64,000 nucleotides of DNA from Hyalomma asiaticum (taxonomy: Eukaryota; Arthropoda; Arachnida; Ixodida; Ixodidae), in contig CM023484.1 in the NCBI GenBank assembly GCA_013339685.2, forward strand, positions 45,400,641-45,464,640. The letters are read 5' to 3'. The position numbers and the translations under genes are program-made. Positions 36,664 through 47,774 of the stretch are shown here, piece after piece. The notes beneath the pieces are model-generated. The model worked only from the letters and a program-made list of their open reading frames with translations, searched no databases and had not been told where the DNA came from. Within the stretch, counting starts at the first letter, position 1. Each line of letters starts with the position of its first letter.

Positions 36664-38282
36664 AGAACGAGAGCCGCCCGGGCGTGCACGAAGTTCAAAC
36701 ATTTCATAAATTCGGATCATCAGACTCGTATGTTATCCTAGCTGCAGAATTGTGTACATTTGTCAATTGGGCACACATTGGAAAGTATAATCCTGGATAC
36801 ATGGACGAAAATAACGCCATATCTATTGTGTGCAATGGTTATAGCTTTCACTGCACTGCATCCAATTAGTGAGAGAGAGTATAGAGAAACCTGAAGTGCG
36901 AACGCACCAGGGTCTAAAGTATGATGGATAGACACGAGGTCACGTCTTCTCTGAATACTGAATGTATCGTTCCATTTCCGGCGTTTCGAGCCAGCGACCA
37001 ATGGCAGCAGGTTTCCAAGAAGAATTGTGTTCTTTCGGTTCGTACTTCAGTTTATTGATTGCGTCAAACTTCTTGGAACCATCCTCATCCCGACCTATTA
37101 TTCGAGAAGAGTGAAACACAGAGACTCCGCGTCCTACATATTCCCCTAGCCTTATACGAGGCAGTTTTGAAAGTACTTTACTTCGCTCTTTCATCGTGGT
37201 ACTTTCCCAAAAGAGCGAGCGATCAGTTAAAAGAACTCATCAGCCCGAAACAAGTTATCGCTCATGATCATTTATCAGCTTTCAGCATCGTGTGCGCAAC
37301 TTTTCGGTCAAAGCGCAAGAAATTTCAGGAGAATATTTATTGTTAAATCTCAGCTTTTTCGACTTGGTTGCTCAGTCATCAAGATTATTTACTATTTAAT
37401 AAAATTAAGATATTTCTATTCATCTCGATGCAGTCGAACTTATGAAAATCAGATTTCTTTGCGAGAATTGTGCGAGAACTTGACAACTTTGTAGTGTGAT
37501 TTTACAATTATCTTTTCGATTGTTGATTTGATTATCACTTGCAAAATTGTGCCATCCGCTTTAGCGAGAATATTTTAAGAAACTTGTGTAGAACTAATCA
37601 TGACGTAGCGGCCTGTATGGTTAAGGTTTGCAGTTTATTTGTACGAGCATCTTAATTTTCCTTTTGCTGTTTGTTAAACAGGTAATAGATCATATCCATA
37701 CTGATTTTATTATGGACTTCATTGTTTACAACGTATTCACGTCCACACCCTTTTAATATGCGAAAAAGAAAAAAGCAAAAGCAATCTCCTCTTTCCGCGT
37801 TTAAGCTAAGCTATGTAAAGAATGTTACTCCTTACAAAAGATGGTCATGTACACGTCTCTTTAATCAATCAAAGTTAGATTTTATCTCCCTCTATGTTCA
37901 TTTTATATTTAGAAATGAATGCACTGTGTAGAAGCACTGAATTACCGAACGTCACAAAGTATAAAAAGCCTGCATACACTAATGCTTCACAAGATATTTA
38001 CGAAGAAACATTTTGTTATCGTATCATAATGTCAACGTTAAATGCACTTCATAGCCTAATACCGGTCGATAGGGACCTCCGAAAACTCTTCTAGATAATG
38101 AAGTGAGGAGATTACAAAGCCTCAGAAAATCAATTTAAAGAATAAGAACAACAACGTTTCGATCGCTTGAGAAAAAGCGCTGTTCACTCCGTTATCCAAT
38201 GATACATATTAAAAGACAAATGTTGTTAATCCTATACTTGTTTAGCGTAGCTTCCAGCAGCACCACGCCAGCACTGAATTAC
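36664..38282. other. Anonymous AT-rich intergenic DNA
   Basis: No gene or repeat recognised. Base composition is visibly AT-richer from about 37350 to 38100. Confidence 0.4.
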
Positions 38283-38345
38283 ACGAAATATGCCAGACAG
38301 AAAGAGAGAAGCCAAAAGCAAAAAGGCAGGGATGTTAACCAGAGT
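38283..38345 (+). repeat. Dispersed GA-rich repeat, short copy
   Basis: AGAAAGAGAGAAG followed by GGCAGGGATGTTAACCAGAG, the + reading of the CT-rich family. Confidence 0.5.
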
Positions 38346-38689
38346 GTATATACTTGTGTAAAAAATCGTATCTAAGCTAAGAAGGACTGCTATCGTCCTC
38401 TCAACGCTCTTCACTGCTTTTTTTACATAACATTATGTTTCACAAGCTCTCATTTCCTTAAGTTTCATTTCTTGCTTTGGAAACGGCATTTTAACATAAA
38501 TATTGCTCACTACTTAGCGCTACAGAAAGGCAGAACCTCAAGAGGTACACATGAAGATAATTTCCGGATATCTTAGCTACACATTAATGCATACGCTAAT
38601 TCTTTCTTTTTCCGAACAATAAATGAATGTGCACAAACTACCAACCCCCATTATTCAAAGTGATACCGTAGCACAATTTGAAAACGAGC

Positions 38690-38950
38690 TGAAGGAAATC
38701 ATGTCCTAAAGAAAATTTTTGTACATTATGTTGGATATCAAAAGACTGTACTCATTGTCTCTGCATATTGCTGTTCTATTTGTACTGTTGCTAGTTCCCT
38801 CGTGTTTCATGAATGTAAAAGACAGTATTTGATGTATAATTTGCTTGCATTGCGTATAATGTACGTTACGTTATGTGATTTTTTTTCTGTGCTGTACCCC
38901 ATTCCTGTAACAGCCTCAGGGCCAAGAGTATGCCTAAATAAATCTTTGTT
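38690..38950 (+). mobile_element. Possible non-LTR retrotransposon 3' end
   Basis: A T-rich stretch leads to ACCCCATTCCTGTAACAG, CAGGGCCAAGAGTATGCC and an AAATAAAT tail (about 38936). This resembles the 3' UTR of CR1/Jockey-like elements of arthropods, where a glycine-codon-like CAGGGCC block precedes an A-rich tail. No coding remnant is visible, so the call is tentative. Confidence 0.4.
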
Positions 38951-40500
38951 AATTACTGTAGTTTGCGAAGCTTATCAGTGATTCTCTGCCGATGAAGCCT
39001 TAACTATTCAAGACCAGTCGCTATTCAACGAGATGAAGTAACGTGTGTTGTACAACTGAAATATACGCTGAATAATAGCAGTGGACGTTGACAGTTGGTA
39101 GAGTACTTCCTGCTTCTTGAGTCTTCTTGCATCGTTATTAGTCCTACCCCATCAGCAGAAAAAAAAAAAAAACAACGATGGGGACAGACAAAACAAGGCA
39201 AAGAGAAACTAAAAAAAATCTGAAGTAATGTGCATACGACAATCAAAATTGTTCCTTTAATAGTACGCGGAGATACACTTAAATATGATCGCCTCGTTCT
39301 CCTATTACATATTTGCTGGGGCTGCTTTTACATTAGATTAAATCACAAACTACTAATGCTTTCATACCATGTATAACGAGCTGCATACATGATCTTCCAT
39401 AATAATAGGAATATATTGTTCGCCCTAATGAAGTCGTTAGTCCAAGCACAATTATACGCGGGGCCGTCCGACTAAAACCTAACGTTAAATTTTGAAATTT
39501 ATTGTCGTATCTGCTCGTATTATTTTCAGTGTGAGTTCGAAGCCCCCCCCCCCCCCCCCCATGACAGTAACTGAAATTAATATTTTCTCCAAATCAAATA
39601 TTATTAAAGCGCGATCTAAATACGAAGCACGGAATGTAAGCTAAATGAGCCGGCGGTGCCTTCAAAGGGAAAAAGGAAATAGGGATCATGAATGTGCGCT
39701 ATCGATTTCACGCAGTCGGCGATGAGCCGCTTACGCTCCTAATTTGTCGAGTCAAGAAACGGTACCCACCTGAACGAAATGAAGTAGACGCACCGTAAAA
39801 ATAAGAAAAGTAAACAGAAATAAGCCGGCTTATTGAACAGGCACTTTGAAATTTTCCTTTACCTTTTGTCGCTTCTTTCATTCGTTCCGCTTCTTCGATC
39901 GGCCATTCGTCATTAAGGGCAGCGGTAACAAGTTTGCCATGGGACTGAAAAGCTAAATTTGGCTTATTCAACGTAAATGGAAACGGGGAATTTGGGAAAG
40001 GGTGGCTAGCCGTCGATGAATACAATATGCGAATTCATATGCGGCATGCTATACCTTGTGCCCAAAGAGAGAAGGAAAAAAGAAAGTAAAAACTTAAACA
40101 GGTAAAGCGAGGAAAAAGGCCACCGAGAGAAAAGTTGCGGGCTACGTGTCGACGGAGAAATGTTCGTTCAGATTGTAAGGAATCTTATCTGGGTGGTCAG
40201 TATTTTGTGCCTATTTTAGTTTTCCCAATGATGACTTGTTTCACGCCATGCCTTTATGTAGGAGTTTTGTCATAATTAACTTTCCAAACGTGATGTATCA
40301 CGAAAATTGGGCTTTCTGCTCTTTCGAAGCATAACCAAGCAACGAAGCGAGGTAATGGTGAAATTGAGACCACGAGCAAAATCTCAAAGAACGAATGAAG
40401 TATCCTACGGCTTTATAATAATGATTTGCATTTTAGCAGTAAAATATATGATGCACCGTAGAAGTCGCAGAGGATCATCACATGTAGTTCTGCACAACAG
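38951..40500. other. Anonymous intergenic DNA with a poly-C run
   Basis: An 18-nt C run lies at 39543-39560 and an A-run near 39161-39172. No gene recognised. Confidence 0.5.
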
Positions 40501-40763
40501 CGCCCAGTGCGGTGGTCCAGTGGCTACCACACTTGACTGCTGGCTCGAAGGTCGCGGGATCGAATCCCAGTCCCGGCGGCCGCATTTCGATGCAGCCGAA
40601 ACGTTGAGTCTCGTGTACCGTGCGATGTCAGAACACGCTAAAAAACCCCATGTGGACGAAATTTCCGGAGGCTTCCACTACGGCGTCTCTCATAACCATA
40701 TTGTGTATTTTTTCGTCTTTTTCTTGCTCCTCCTAGAACGTAAAACCCCAGAAATTATTATTC
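40501..40763 (+). mobile_element. Ruka-like SINE with tail insertion
   Basis: Head GCGGTGGTCCAGTGGC, B box CGGGATCGAATCCCAG, body CATTTCGATGCAGCCGAAAC, TGTCAGAACACGCTAAAAAA and CTACGGCGTCTCTCATAACC. A T-rich stretch of roughly 25-30 nt (about 40706-40735) interrupts the tail before GTAAAACCCCAGAAATTATT. It is otherwise nearly full length. Confidence 0.88.
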
Positions 40764-42500
40764 TAGACAATAGTTCTCGTTTGGTTCCCAGCCAGGCCTT
40801 AAAAAGCGAATGAAGATACGCCAAAACGAAAAAAAAATGCACAAGGAGCAACGGGAACTGATGCAAATAGAGATCCATACAGTCAAAGTTTATCGCTGAC
40901 TTTTCAATTCTTAACCATCTTCCACAATGGAGTGTCAAATAACCAAGATATTGGGGAACAGCGGCATCAATCGCATGCTTGCCTGTTGCTTATGCTTGCC
41001 TGGCGAGACTAAAGCTGCGGAATCTTCTTAATCACATTCAGGGAGCAGTAACTCGTCTTTGTCACGAAAGAATTCTTGTCTTTGTAAAGACTATTAAGCG
41101 TAAACCATTGTGAACGTTCTAAAGCTGCTCTTGTCATCAACATTTGGTTAACGCTTCGTCAGCCCATATTTGCCGTCGTAAGGACACGCGCACTCCTGAA
41201 GAACGTTCATTAACCAAGGGTTCCATAGAAGCGTCCTTAGCATAAGTCTAATAATGATCTCTTGATTAAGCCAAGCCTTCATCTTCCCCTAAGATTCTGT
41301 TCTGGTTTCTAATGAACAGAAGGCATTCTGCCTCACTCAAGGAATTTGTAACTAGTACCAGAACTTGGACATTCCTCATTTTTAATGGTCCGTTAAACCA
41401 GGCCGTGAGGTGTTTGATAAAACATCGTAGGCAACAGTGATATCGGCCCGAGTTTGAAATATAATAACGTTTCTTGGTCCGCTTCGGTGAGCGGACTAAG
41501 CGTGGAATCTCTGGTGTTGTTACCACACAGCGTAGTCGTTACGGTAGATCATTAAATACGGATTACAGCGTCATCCACTGGCGAGGACCCAGGGAAAGTA
41601 TGCGAAACATGTCTTGCATCATCTCTTGCCATTCAAGCCAACAGTCCCGCTTGCACCTAGCCATAGAACACGCTAGAATGTATCTGGAGTTTTTCTTTTT
41701 TTTTTATTTCGCAGCGTACCTTTTTACTTACTTGTATTATGCTTTATTATACAAGTGCCTGTTAGATTTTATTTCATGCTCTCTCATTTGGCCTTCAAGC
41801 CATCTGGAATGCCTGTTCTTTTTCTCTTGCTCTGTGATTACTTCTACACGTGACGAACGCGTGGGTTATCTAGTGCAGGCTCGAGTATTGGTGAGACTAG
41901 CTCGCAGCATTCAGCAGGCATAGGACAGAATCCACCGATGTGCAATCATGCTTAGAGAGCACGTCATGCGGTGAAAGTTGTTGTTCTTCTTGCTGTGTCC
42001 TCGATAATTGGCACATCATTAGGTGAAGCTTAATAAAACTTTGTTCTCCTTTCTGCTGATGTCCCGCGTCCATGTTTAAACAGTTAGCGTTCAATAAAAG
42101 GCCGTTTTAGCTTATCATACAGCTGAGTGAAATTGACCGAGGGCGTTTTTGATTTCCGTAGTGAAGATGCTTTAGCGGCCAGCCCGATGTGGGCCCCAAG
42201 TTGCCACCCGATAACACCGTTTTTCGTCTGCTCTAGTGTTCTCTTTCATTGAGTTGTCTTTACAAAGCCTCCTTTGCAGCTTATTAACAATAATATAATC
42301 GCATATGTGCAATAAAGGCTTATCTTAACAGGAGACAATGTTGTTGTGCAATCACTTAACGATGCTACGCTTTTCATCAATATTCCCTAAGTGACTGTGA
42401 AGAACTGCGGTAATCCGTACACATTACTCCGTGCTATCTACCACGTATCCACACGTGTAAACCCAATATATTGCGTATTCAGCGTAAGTTTTCATGCGAC
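40764..42500. other. Anonymous intergenic DNA
   Basis: Overlapping frames on both strands at 41266-41923 show no domain. Confidence 0.4.
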
Positions 42501-42566
42501 CCCCGCCACGGTGGTCTAGCGCCTATGGTACTCGGCTGCTGATCCGAGGGTCGCGGCGGCTGCATT
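42501..42566 (+). mobile_element. Ruka-like SINE, 5' fragment
   Basis: The head CCGCCACGGTGGTCTAGCGC and TACTCGGCTGCTGATCCGAG are clear. The B box is deleted (GGTCGCGGCGGCTGCATT) and the copy stops at the start of the body. Confidence 0.8.
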
Positions 42567-42624
42567 GTGTGCTAACCATGATAACCACTGTGTGCTAACC
42601 AACCATTGTGTGCTAACCATGATA
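42563..42624. repeat. Short tandem array at a SINE breakpoint
   Basis: Three units contain TGTGTGCTAACCA, with ATGATA linkers, beginning exactly where the SINE fragment ends. Confidence 0.85.
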
Positions 42625-42830
42625 GACTATCGAACGACTAATGAGATGCATGGACGACCCAGAACATAACAGACACACATAAGTGGTGGCGCGTATCTGT
42701 TTTGTGTGGTGTGGTCTTGCATATGATGAGTCTTGCGGTATGCTATCCCGGTTAAGAGCCACCAATACGTCTTAGAAAACCCTTTGCAAGTGATCCAAAA
42801 TTCGGTCCCTTTGTTGCAACAGGGTAAATG
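42625..42830. other. Spacer
   Basis: Nothing recognised. Confidence 0.4.
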
Positions 42831-43145
42831 TAAAGTCCCTAGATATTTTTTTCCGTTTTTAAGTGATGGCAACTACCCTCTCGCTCAAAGCCCGCGTCGG
42901 CAGCCATATTCTTCCTAAACACGTGGAGCGGAGTACGCGCGCGCAGATATGATAGTGTACGTGCCATATGTAAGGAACGCCTATTGAGACGCGCAACTTG
43001 CTTTGACGTTCTCTCGCTGCGGCATTCAAGTAACAGCTTTAGGAAGACCATGGCTGCCAAAAGCAACACCGACCAATCAGATGCGCCAGCGGCACATCAA
43101 CGCATTTCGCTACTTAAACAACGGAAAAAATATCTAGGGGCTTTA
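42831..43145. mobile_element. 315-bp foldback MITE bounded by TA
   Basis: The ends read TA|AAGTCCCTAGATATTTTTT and, reversed at the other end, TA|AAGCCCCTAGATATTTTTT, so it is bounded by TA on both sides as expected of a TA-targeting (Tc1/mariner-like) insertion. Inner blocks also pair: GGCAGCCATATTCTTCCTAA (about 42899-42918) with the complement of TTAGGAAGACCATGGCTGCC (about 43039-43058). There is no transposase frame. Two reduced relatives lie at 45.2 and 47.2 kb. Confidence 0.8.
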
Positions 43146-44738
43146 GGGAAATGTACTGAATCTGAAACGAAAGCTCCATTAAAATGCAAACATAACTGTA
43201 GTCACCGAATCCTTTCGGTGCGCCTTCGGTGCCGTTGTTAGGATATTCATCGCAGCAGCCTCTCTGCCTCTCCGCTGTCCCATCTCAGGGACGCAGTAAG
43301 AGTGGGCCGATTATGGCCTTACCTCGCCAAACCTTTCACATTTGTCATTCGCGTGAAGTGCTGCGAACACACCATATGACGAGACTGAGCTTTGTCTGAA
43401 GCGCATTTGGGAAGGCCGCTCAAGCGTAAGCCCATCCCAGGATTCTCGTAGTGCACACCACGTGACAGAAGGTGATGAAATGTACTTGAAACAACGGTTT
43501 CGCATTCAGCATGCCCTAGCGTCGTTTACATCGAAATGCTTTCAGCGGACAGGAAAATTTTCCCGCAACATTGGTGGGAGACCTGACGCCTCATGGGTGT
43601 CAGTGTGATCCGCTGGGTTTTGTTTAAATATATTTGTTTTCAGTTTGGAACATCTGCCCACAGAATTATGCGTAGAACATCGAAAATATTGGATGCCTAC
43701 ACGAAAACGGGAAATTGTGTCAGCTGTGGCGGAACGGGAAAAGCAATATTGTGCTAAAAACTCGAACTAACGGAATAAGAGCTTTAACGCAAATCCATCA
43801 GAATGTCTCAAGAATTGCTGCTGTCGGCGCTAGCGGGAAGAAATTCGTCATGCACATTGTGGAAAAAAAAATGGGAAAAAATCAAGGTAATAATCACAAT
43901 AAACGGAAGATTTTATTTTACTATTTCACCTCTGAAATAAAACTTACGTGCTGGTTATTCGTATTCTGCTGTGCATAATATGCGTTCGTGTAGCGTAGAA
44001 TAGCGTCTAGAGTAGAGCGTAATGCCAATGTTTGAACCCGCTTTGTTAGTGTACGTTATTTTTTCGTCATTTTCTGCACTGTCGTTTCGGTCATCATGCC
44101 TGACATCAAATAATAAACGCGAAGATAACCGTATTTAAGGAAGGGTACTCTGTTACAGAAACTTTCTCAGCAACTCTGGTAACTGCTTTTTATGCATTTT
44201 AATTCTTGTTTATTTTTTTATTACATCAAAGCATGGATCTACTTTTGATTACGACATGATACCCCACTACGACAAGTGAGCTTTGGTATTGTCACATATT
44301 CCACAGTCCCATGATGGCTTTTTAAGTGCCGCGCCTCATAAAGTTCCGTACTTACCTTCAATTTTAATTCCATGTCTCTGATCTTGCATTTTATTTGATG
44401 TTCACCTTTGTGCTTTCGTAATAATGTTCTCTCCTCACGTAGCCACGCTTCCAGTTATTTTTGTTTACTTGTCGTCGGTAATTTGCGATCCCTTGTTACA
44501 CGCCACCCTGGTCTCTATTGCATTTAAGAGACCACCATACACATTATTCGTAAAGTAAATCATAAATGCCAGTCCCGACTTTGGAACGCTAGCATCTGCA
44601 GACCTTCACGAGCTATCAATATCTCTAGTACTGAATCTGAAGCTGCAGTGACGGTAAGCGACGATGTCCTCACGTATGCTTATGTGGTTGCATCATCATA
44701 ACCTAATGCGATGACGTCACCGCATGTTTACAGGACTC
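43146..44738. other. Anonymous intergenic DNA
   Basis: No gene recognised. A small perfect hairpin (CACCGAA/TTCGGTG) lies at about 43204-43221. Confidence 0.4.
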
Positions 44739-44791
44739 TTGTTACCACTCCCTTTCAAACCACAACATGGTTTGAAAGGGAGTGGTAACAA
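44739..44791. repeat. Perfect hairpin: 23-bp arms, 7-nt loop
   Basis: 44739-44761 (TTGTTACCACTCCCTTTC...) is exactly complementary to 44769-44791, with loop ACAACAT. It abuts the truncated start of a SINE 3' half. Confidence 0.97.
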
Positions 44792-44794
44792 CCA

Positions 44795-44993
44795 CAAAAG
44801 GCCCGTGTACTGTGAGTTGTCAGTGCAAGTTAAAGAAGAGTTGTCAGTGCAAGTTGTCAGTGCAAGTTAAAGGTGGTCTAAATTTCCGGAGCCCTCCACT
44901 ACGGCCTTTCTCTCCTCTCTATCTCTTTCACTCCAATACATGGGCTGCAGAAATTAGCGTCCTTTCCTAACCGAACCACAATCATTATCATCA
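44795..44993 (+). mobile_element. Ruka-like SINE 3' half with internal duplication
   Basis: Begins at the AGGCCCGTGTACTGTG block; the head is lost. The GTTGTCAGTGCAAGTTAAAG block is present in multiple tandem partial copies (44816-44872). It then continues AAATTTCCGGAGCCCTCCAC and the CTCTCTATCTCTTTCACTCC tail, to CAGAAATTAGCGTCC and an ATC-type end. The tail type is the one of the 7.9-kb copy. Confidence 0.85.
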
Positions 44994-44995
44994 AC

Positions 44996-45130
44996 AACGC
45001 TCTTTCTTCGATGAACGCTTTACGAGCTCGCAAGGAACGAGAACGCGCCCTCGCTCGCGAGAGTCAACGCTGACGCAGGCAGCGTCTGCCAGCGTGAAAC
45101 CGACGCAAACGCGGTGTGCACCCCCCGTGC
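44996..45130 (+). mobile_element. Truncated relative of the 16-kb inverted-repeat element
   Basis: AACGCTCTTTCTTCGATG, GAGAACGCGCCCTC and GACGCAGGCAGCGTCT are in the same order and spacing as 16168-16262. No terminal inverted repeat is present on either side. Confidence 0.75.
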
Positions 45131-45176
45131 TGCTTCGCATCGCCTCACGGTCCCCTTTAACGGGAGATGGTGTAAC

Positions 45177-45214
45177 TTTTTTTTCGTTTAAAACGGAAAA
45201 AATATCTAGGGATT
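45177..45214. mobile_element. Half hairpin of the CCTAGATA foldback family
   Basis: One arm (AAACGGAAAAAATATCTAGG, 45190-45210 region) is intact. The other arm is reduced to a T-run plus CGTTT. It joins directly to a reversed SINE. Confidence 0.7.
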
Positions 45215-45376
45215 TAATTTCGACCACCTGGGGTTCATTAGCGCGCACTGACATCGAACAGTACACGGGCCTCAATTCGCCGCCATCGAAATGCAGACGC
45301 CGCGGCCGGCATTTGATCCCGCGCCCCTTGGATCTGAAGCCAAGTACCGCAGCCACTAGACCACCGTGGCAGGGCA
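45215..45376 (-). mobile_element. Ruka-like SINE, reversed
   Basis: On the minus strand: CCACGGTGGTCTAGTGGCTG head, GATCAAATGCCGGCC B-box relic, TGCATTTCGATGGCGGCGAA body, GTCAGTGCGCGCTAATGAAC, then CCAGGTGGTCGAAATT. It stops there, so the 3' third is missing where the foldback arm begins. Confidence 0.88.
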
Positions 45377-46139
45377 TTCACATTAAAGTTAATTTAGTTA
45401 TTTGAGAACTACGATTGCGGGGGGCATTCCCTTCGCTGTCGCCTCTTGTTTGTCACTTGTTCGATTATATTGCGTCTTCGATTTTCTTTTGTAGATACCC
45501 GTAAAATATCTGTTTTCGTTTTAATTTTTGCGGTTAGTTGCCAGTAATATTTCCAAGCGCCTAGAAGGTCAGCCAGCTGAGCATATTCCCAGTTTCAAAG
45601 CGATACCTAAACAGCAACAAGAAGAGATGCTCATTCTCATGTTCCCATACTTAAATAAAAAAAAAAAAGAAGAGATACTTGGGCTAGTAGGTGGACATTC
45701 ATTTTTCAAGGACCACAGCTATACAGAACGAGGACGTGTCGTGTTCTTGTCCTCGTCTTGTTCTGGTTGTTCTTGCAAAATGAACAGTAACAAGATTACC
45801 GCCCTCGTCATGATAACCTGTTTGCCGCCGCGGCAATTGACTGCACAGCCCGCGGTGTAACTACAATATTTGCCGGCTGCTGCAAGTTTTCTGCTCACCT
45901 TCCTGGTAGGCCACATTCTCATCGGTGTTTCTGCTCGAAGGAAATAATGGTGTCTTTTTTACAGATGCCGAAAGAGTTATTCTACGGCCACTCGATCAAA
46001 TTTCATAGAGTGGTCGTGGTTATTCAAGCGAAGCTCGTTACGTGTCACAAGTGTGGGCGTTGTGGGACATGCACGAAACCAATCGTAATAATGAAAGTTT
46101 GACGTTAATAATGAAGTTAATAATGAAGTTGAATGAAGC
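45377..46139. other. Anonymous DNA with a 110-codon frame
   Basis: The + frame 45528-45860 has a charged Gln/Lys/Glu-rich segment (KQQQEEMLILMFPYLNKKKK) but starts on TTG and matches nothing I know. A12-type run at about 45657-45668. Confidence 0.3.
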
Positions 46140-46257
46140 TCTAGGCTGTCCTGTACATTCTTTATCGCACATTGTATTAAACCGGACGCTAGCGACTTAG
46201 GCTATAGGTCCAAATAATGATTGTATCTTCATTATTACGTCACGACAATAAAGTTCC

Positions 46258-46312
<55 letters not shown>

Positions 46313-46330
46313 CATTGATTGATTGATTGA
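46140..46330 (+). mobile_element. Probable non-LTR retrotransposon 3' end with (GATT)n tail
   Basis: The sequence leads to GACAATAAAGTTCCATTGAT and then an 18-unit GATT tract (46259-46330, one unit altered). AATAAA followed at once by a simple-repeat tail is typical of RTE-like and related elements. No coding part is recognised. Confidence 0.55.
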
Positions 46331-47164
46331 ATATTCAAGCGCAAGCCCGCGCGCGCAAGTAACACCTACACGCTCTTCTGTGCATGATCGACAAGCAAAG
46401 ATGACGTGAACATACGTGTGCCGTATATGAATATCACGGATTTCGTACTATCCTACTAAAGGAGGAAACAAAGAAATAAAGACAGAAGATAAAGCCATTT
46501 CCCCGCCTGTGCTATCTGAGTAAAGAGCGGAGCTGATCGAAGGGTATCGAGTTCGCTATATCTATCATGTAGTGTTATCACTATCACTATCATGCAGCAG
46601 GGGGCTGTGTATGGCAAGTGGTGCGGATAGTGGGCGGTCGAGGGTGAACTTATCTTGCGCAGGCTGTGAATAGCCTCTCTCTCTCTCTCTCTTTCATTTT
46701 CGGTGACGATCTCGTCAGCATATGTCAACTCCAGCCACTAATCAAGAGTTAGAAATAAGGTTCGGCGTTTCTTGCGTAAATGTGACCAGAGGCGCGTAGA
46801 TTTTGGACACGTGTAATTTTTAAGCGCATCCTTTCACAAAATATCTGAAAGGAAACTTGCGCGGCTATATGAACTGAAAGCCCTCTCTGTCGGAGAGCTC
46901 TTTGCATTGGCCCCACGTGCAGCGGTGAGTCAGTTTTGCTATAGCTGGTGAAGTATTTATTGGTAACTTTTTCAAATGTACTCGTGCGGTGGGGGCGAGG
47001 TGTATATGTCCTCACGCAGTGGCCACGGTGTGATTCTCAGAAATGTAGTCGCACACGTGGGAAGAGGGATTCGCCTTCTACAGCTGTGGAGGGAAGAACG
47101 TGACCCATCACTGTCCATTTCTTGCGAAAAAGTCTAGTTGGTACCAATCCTCCTTGGTTGGTAC
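46331..47164. other. Anonymous intergenic DNA
   Basis: A (CT)n run lies at about 46675-46692. No gene recognised. Confidence 0.4.
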
Positions 47165-47220
47165 TAAAGTCCCTAGATATTTTTCCGTTTTTTGAAACGG
47201 AAAAAATATCTAGGGACTTG
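47165..47220. mobile_element. Bare hairpin of the CCTAGATA foldback family
   Basis: The arms AAGTCCCTAGATATTTTTCC (47167-) and its complement (47195-47219) are separated by about 4 nt. They equal the termini of the 42.8-kb element brought together, with the whole interior missing. A one-nt T-run difference is the only mismatch. Confidence 0.85.
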
Positions 47221-47743
47221 AGGGTCAGTGTGCGAACTGCACGAATATAAGCCAAGGTCTATACAAATGGGTCGCGAAGCTTCGGGCCAAAAGCGGTTCA
47301 GACCCTATTGCCAGCGACATCAGCATGGGGAGTTATGGGAGTGGCGATTGAAGCGCGACTATGTTTGGAGGGAACAAACACTAATAACAAAAAAACCAAA
47401 TTTTATTCAACCAAAAAATAATTTTTATATTTTACGAACGAGACTTATTTCCGACAAACATTTATTTAGATTCAATGTGCAAAAGGTTTATCAAAATGTA
47501 TATGCATTATCAAAAATCTTTTTATTGGCGCCCTCTAAAGAATGGCACATGTCATTGCTCTTTGATGCAGTCCTTGTAGTGTTCGGAAAGGCGCGCGTAA
47601 AGTTCGTCTGCTAGGAAACGCCCCTTCACGTGTTTAGGTGTTGCGTATTTGCATTCGTTTTTCCCAATCATTTTGGAGTGAACTTAATTTTCGCTGTGCG
47701 TGGAGTTGCGAGGTGCGTTATATTGCGGGTGAACACGTTTAGT
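47221..47743. other. AT-rich upstream region of the THAP gene
   Basis: A 128-codon + frame (47228-47614) uses GTG as start and runs through AT-rich DNA without a domain. An E-box-like CACGTG lies at 47627-47632, about 145 bp before the THAP start codon; any role is inference. No TATA box is obvious. Confidence 0.35.
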
Positions 47744-47764
47744 ACCGTGCCCGACGGGCACGGT
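47744..47764 (+). promoter_or_regulatory. GC-rich 5' UTR hairpin before the THAP start codon
   Basis: ACCGTGCCC-GAC-GGGCACGGT is a perfect 9-bp stem with a 3-nt loop, ending 10 nt before the first ATG (47775). Such a stem could slow ribosome scanning, or it could mark an element end; function is inferred. Confidence 0.5.
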
Positions 47765-47774
47765 GTCGTACAGG

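Noticed and set aside
40307..40813. 168-codon + frame, the longest non-repeat frame
   Set aside because: Its second half is the translated SINE at 40501-40763.
44991..45377. 128-codon minus frame
   Set aside because: Made of a reversed SINE plus foldback and element fragments.
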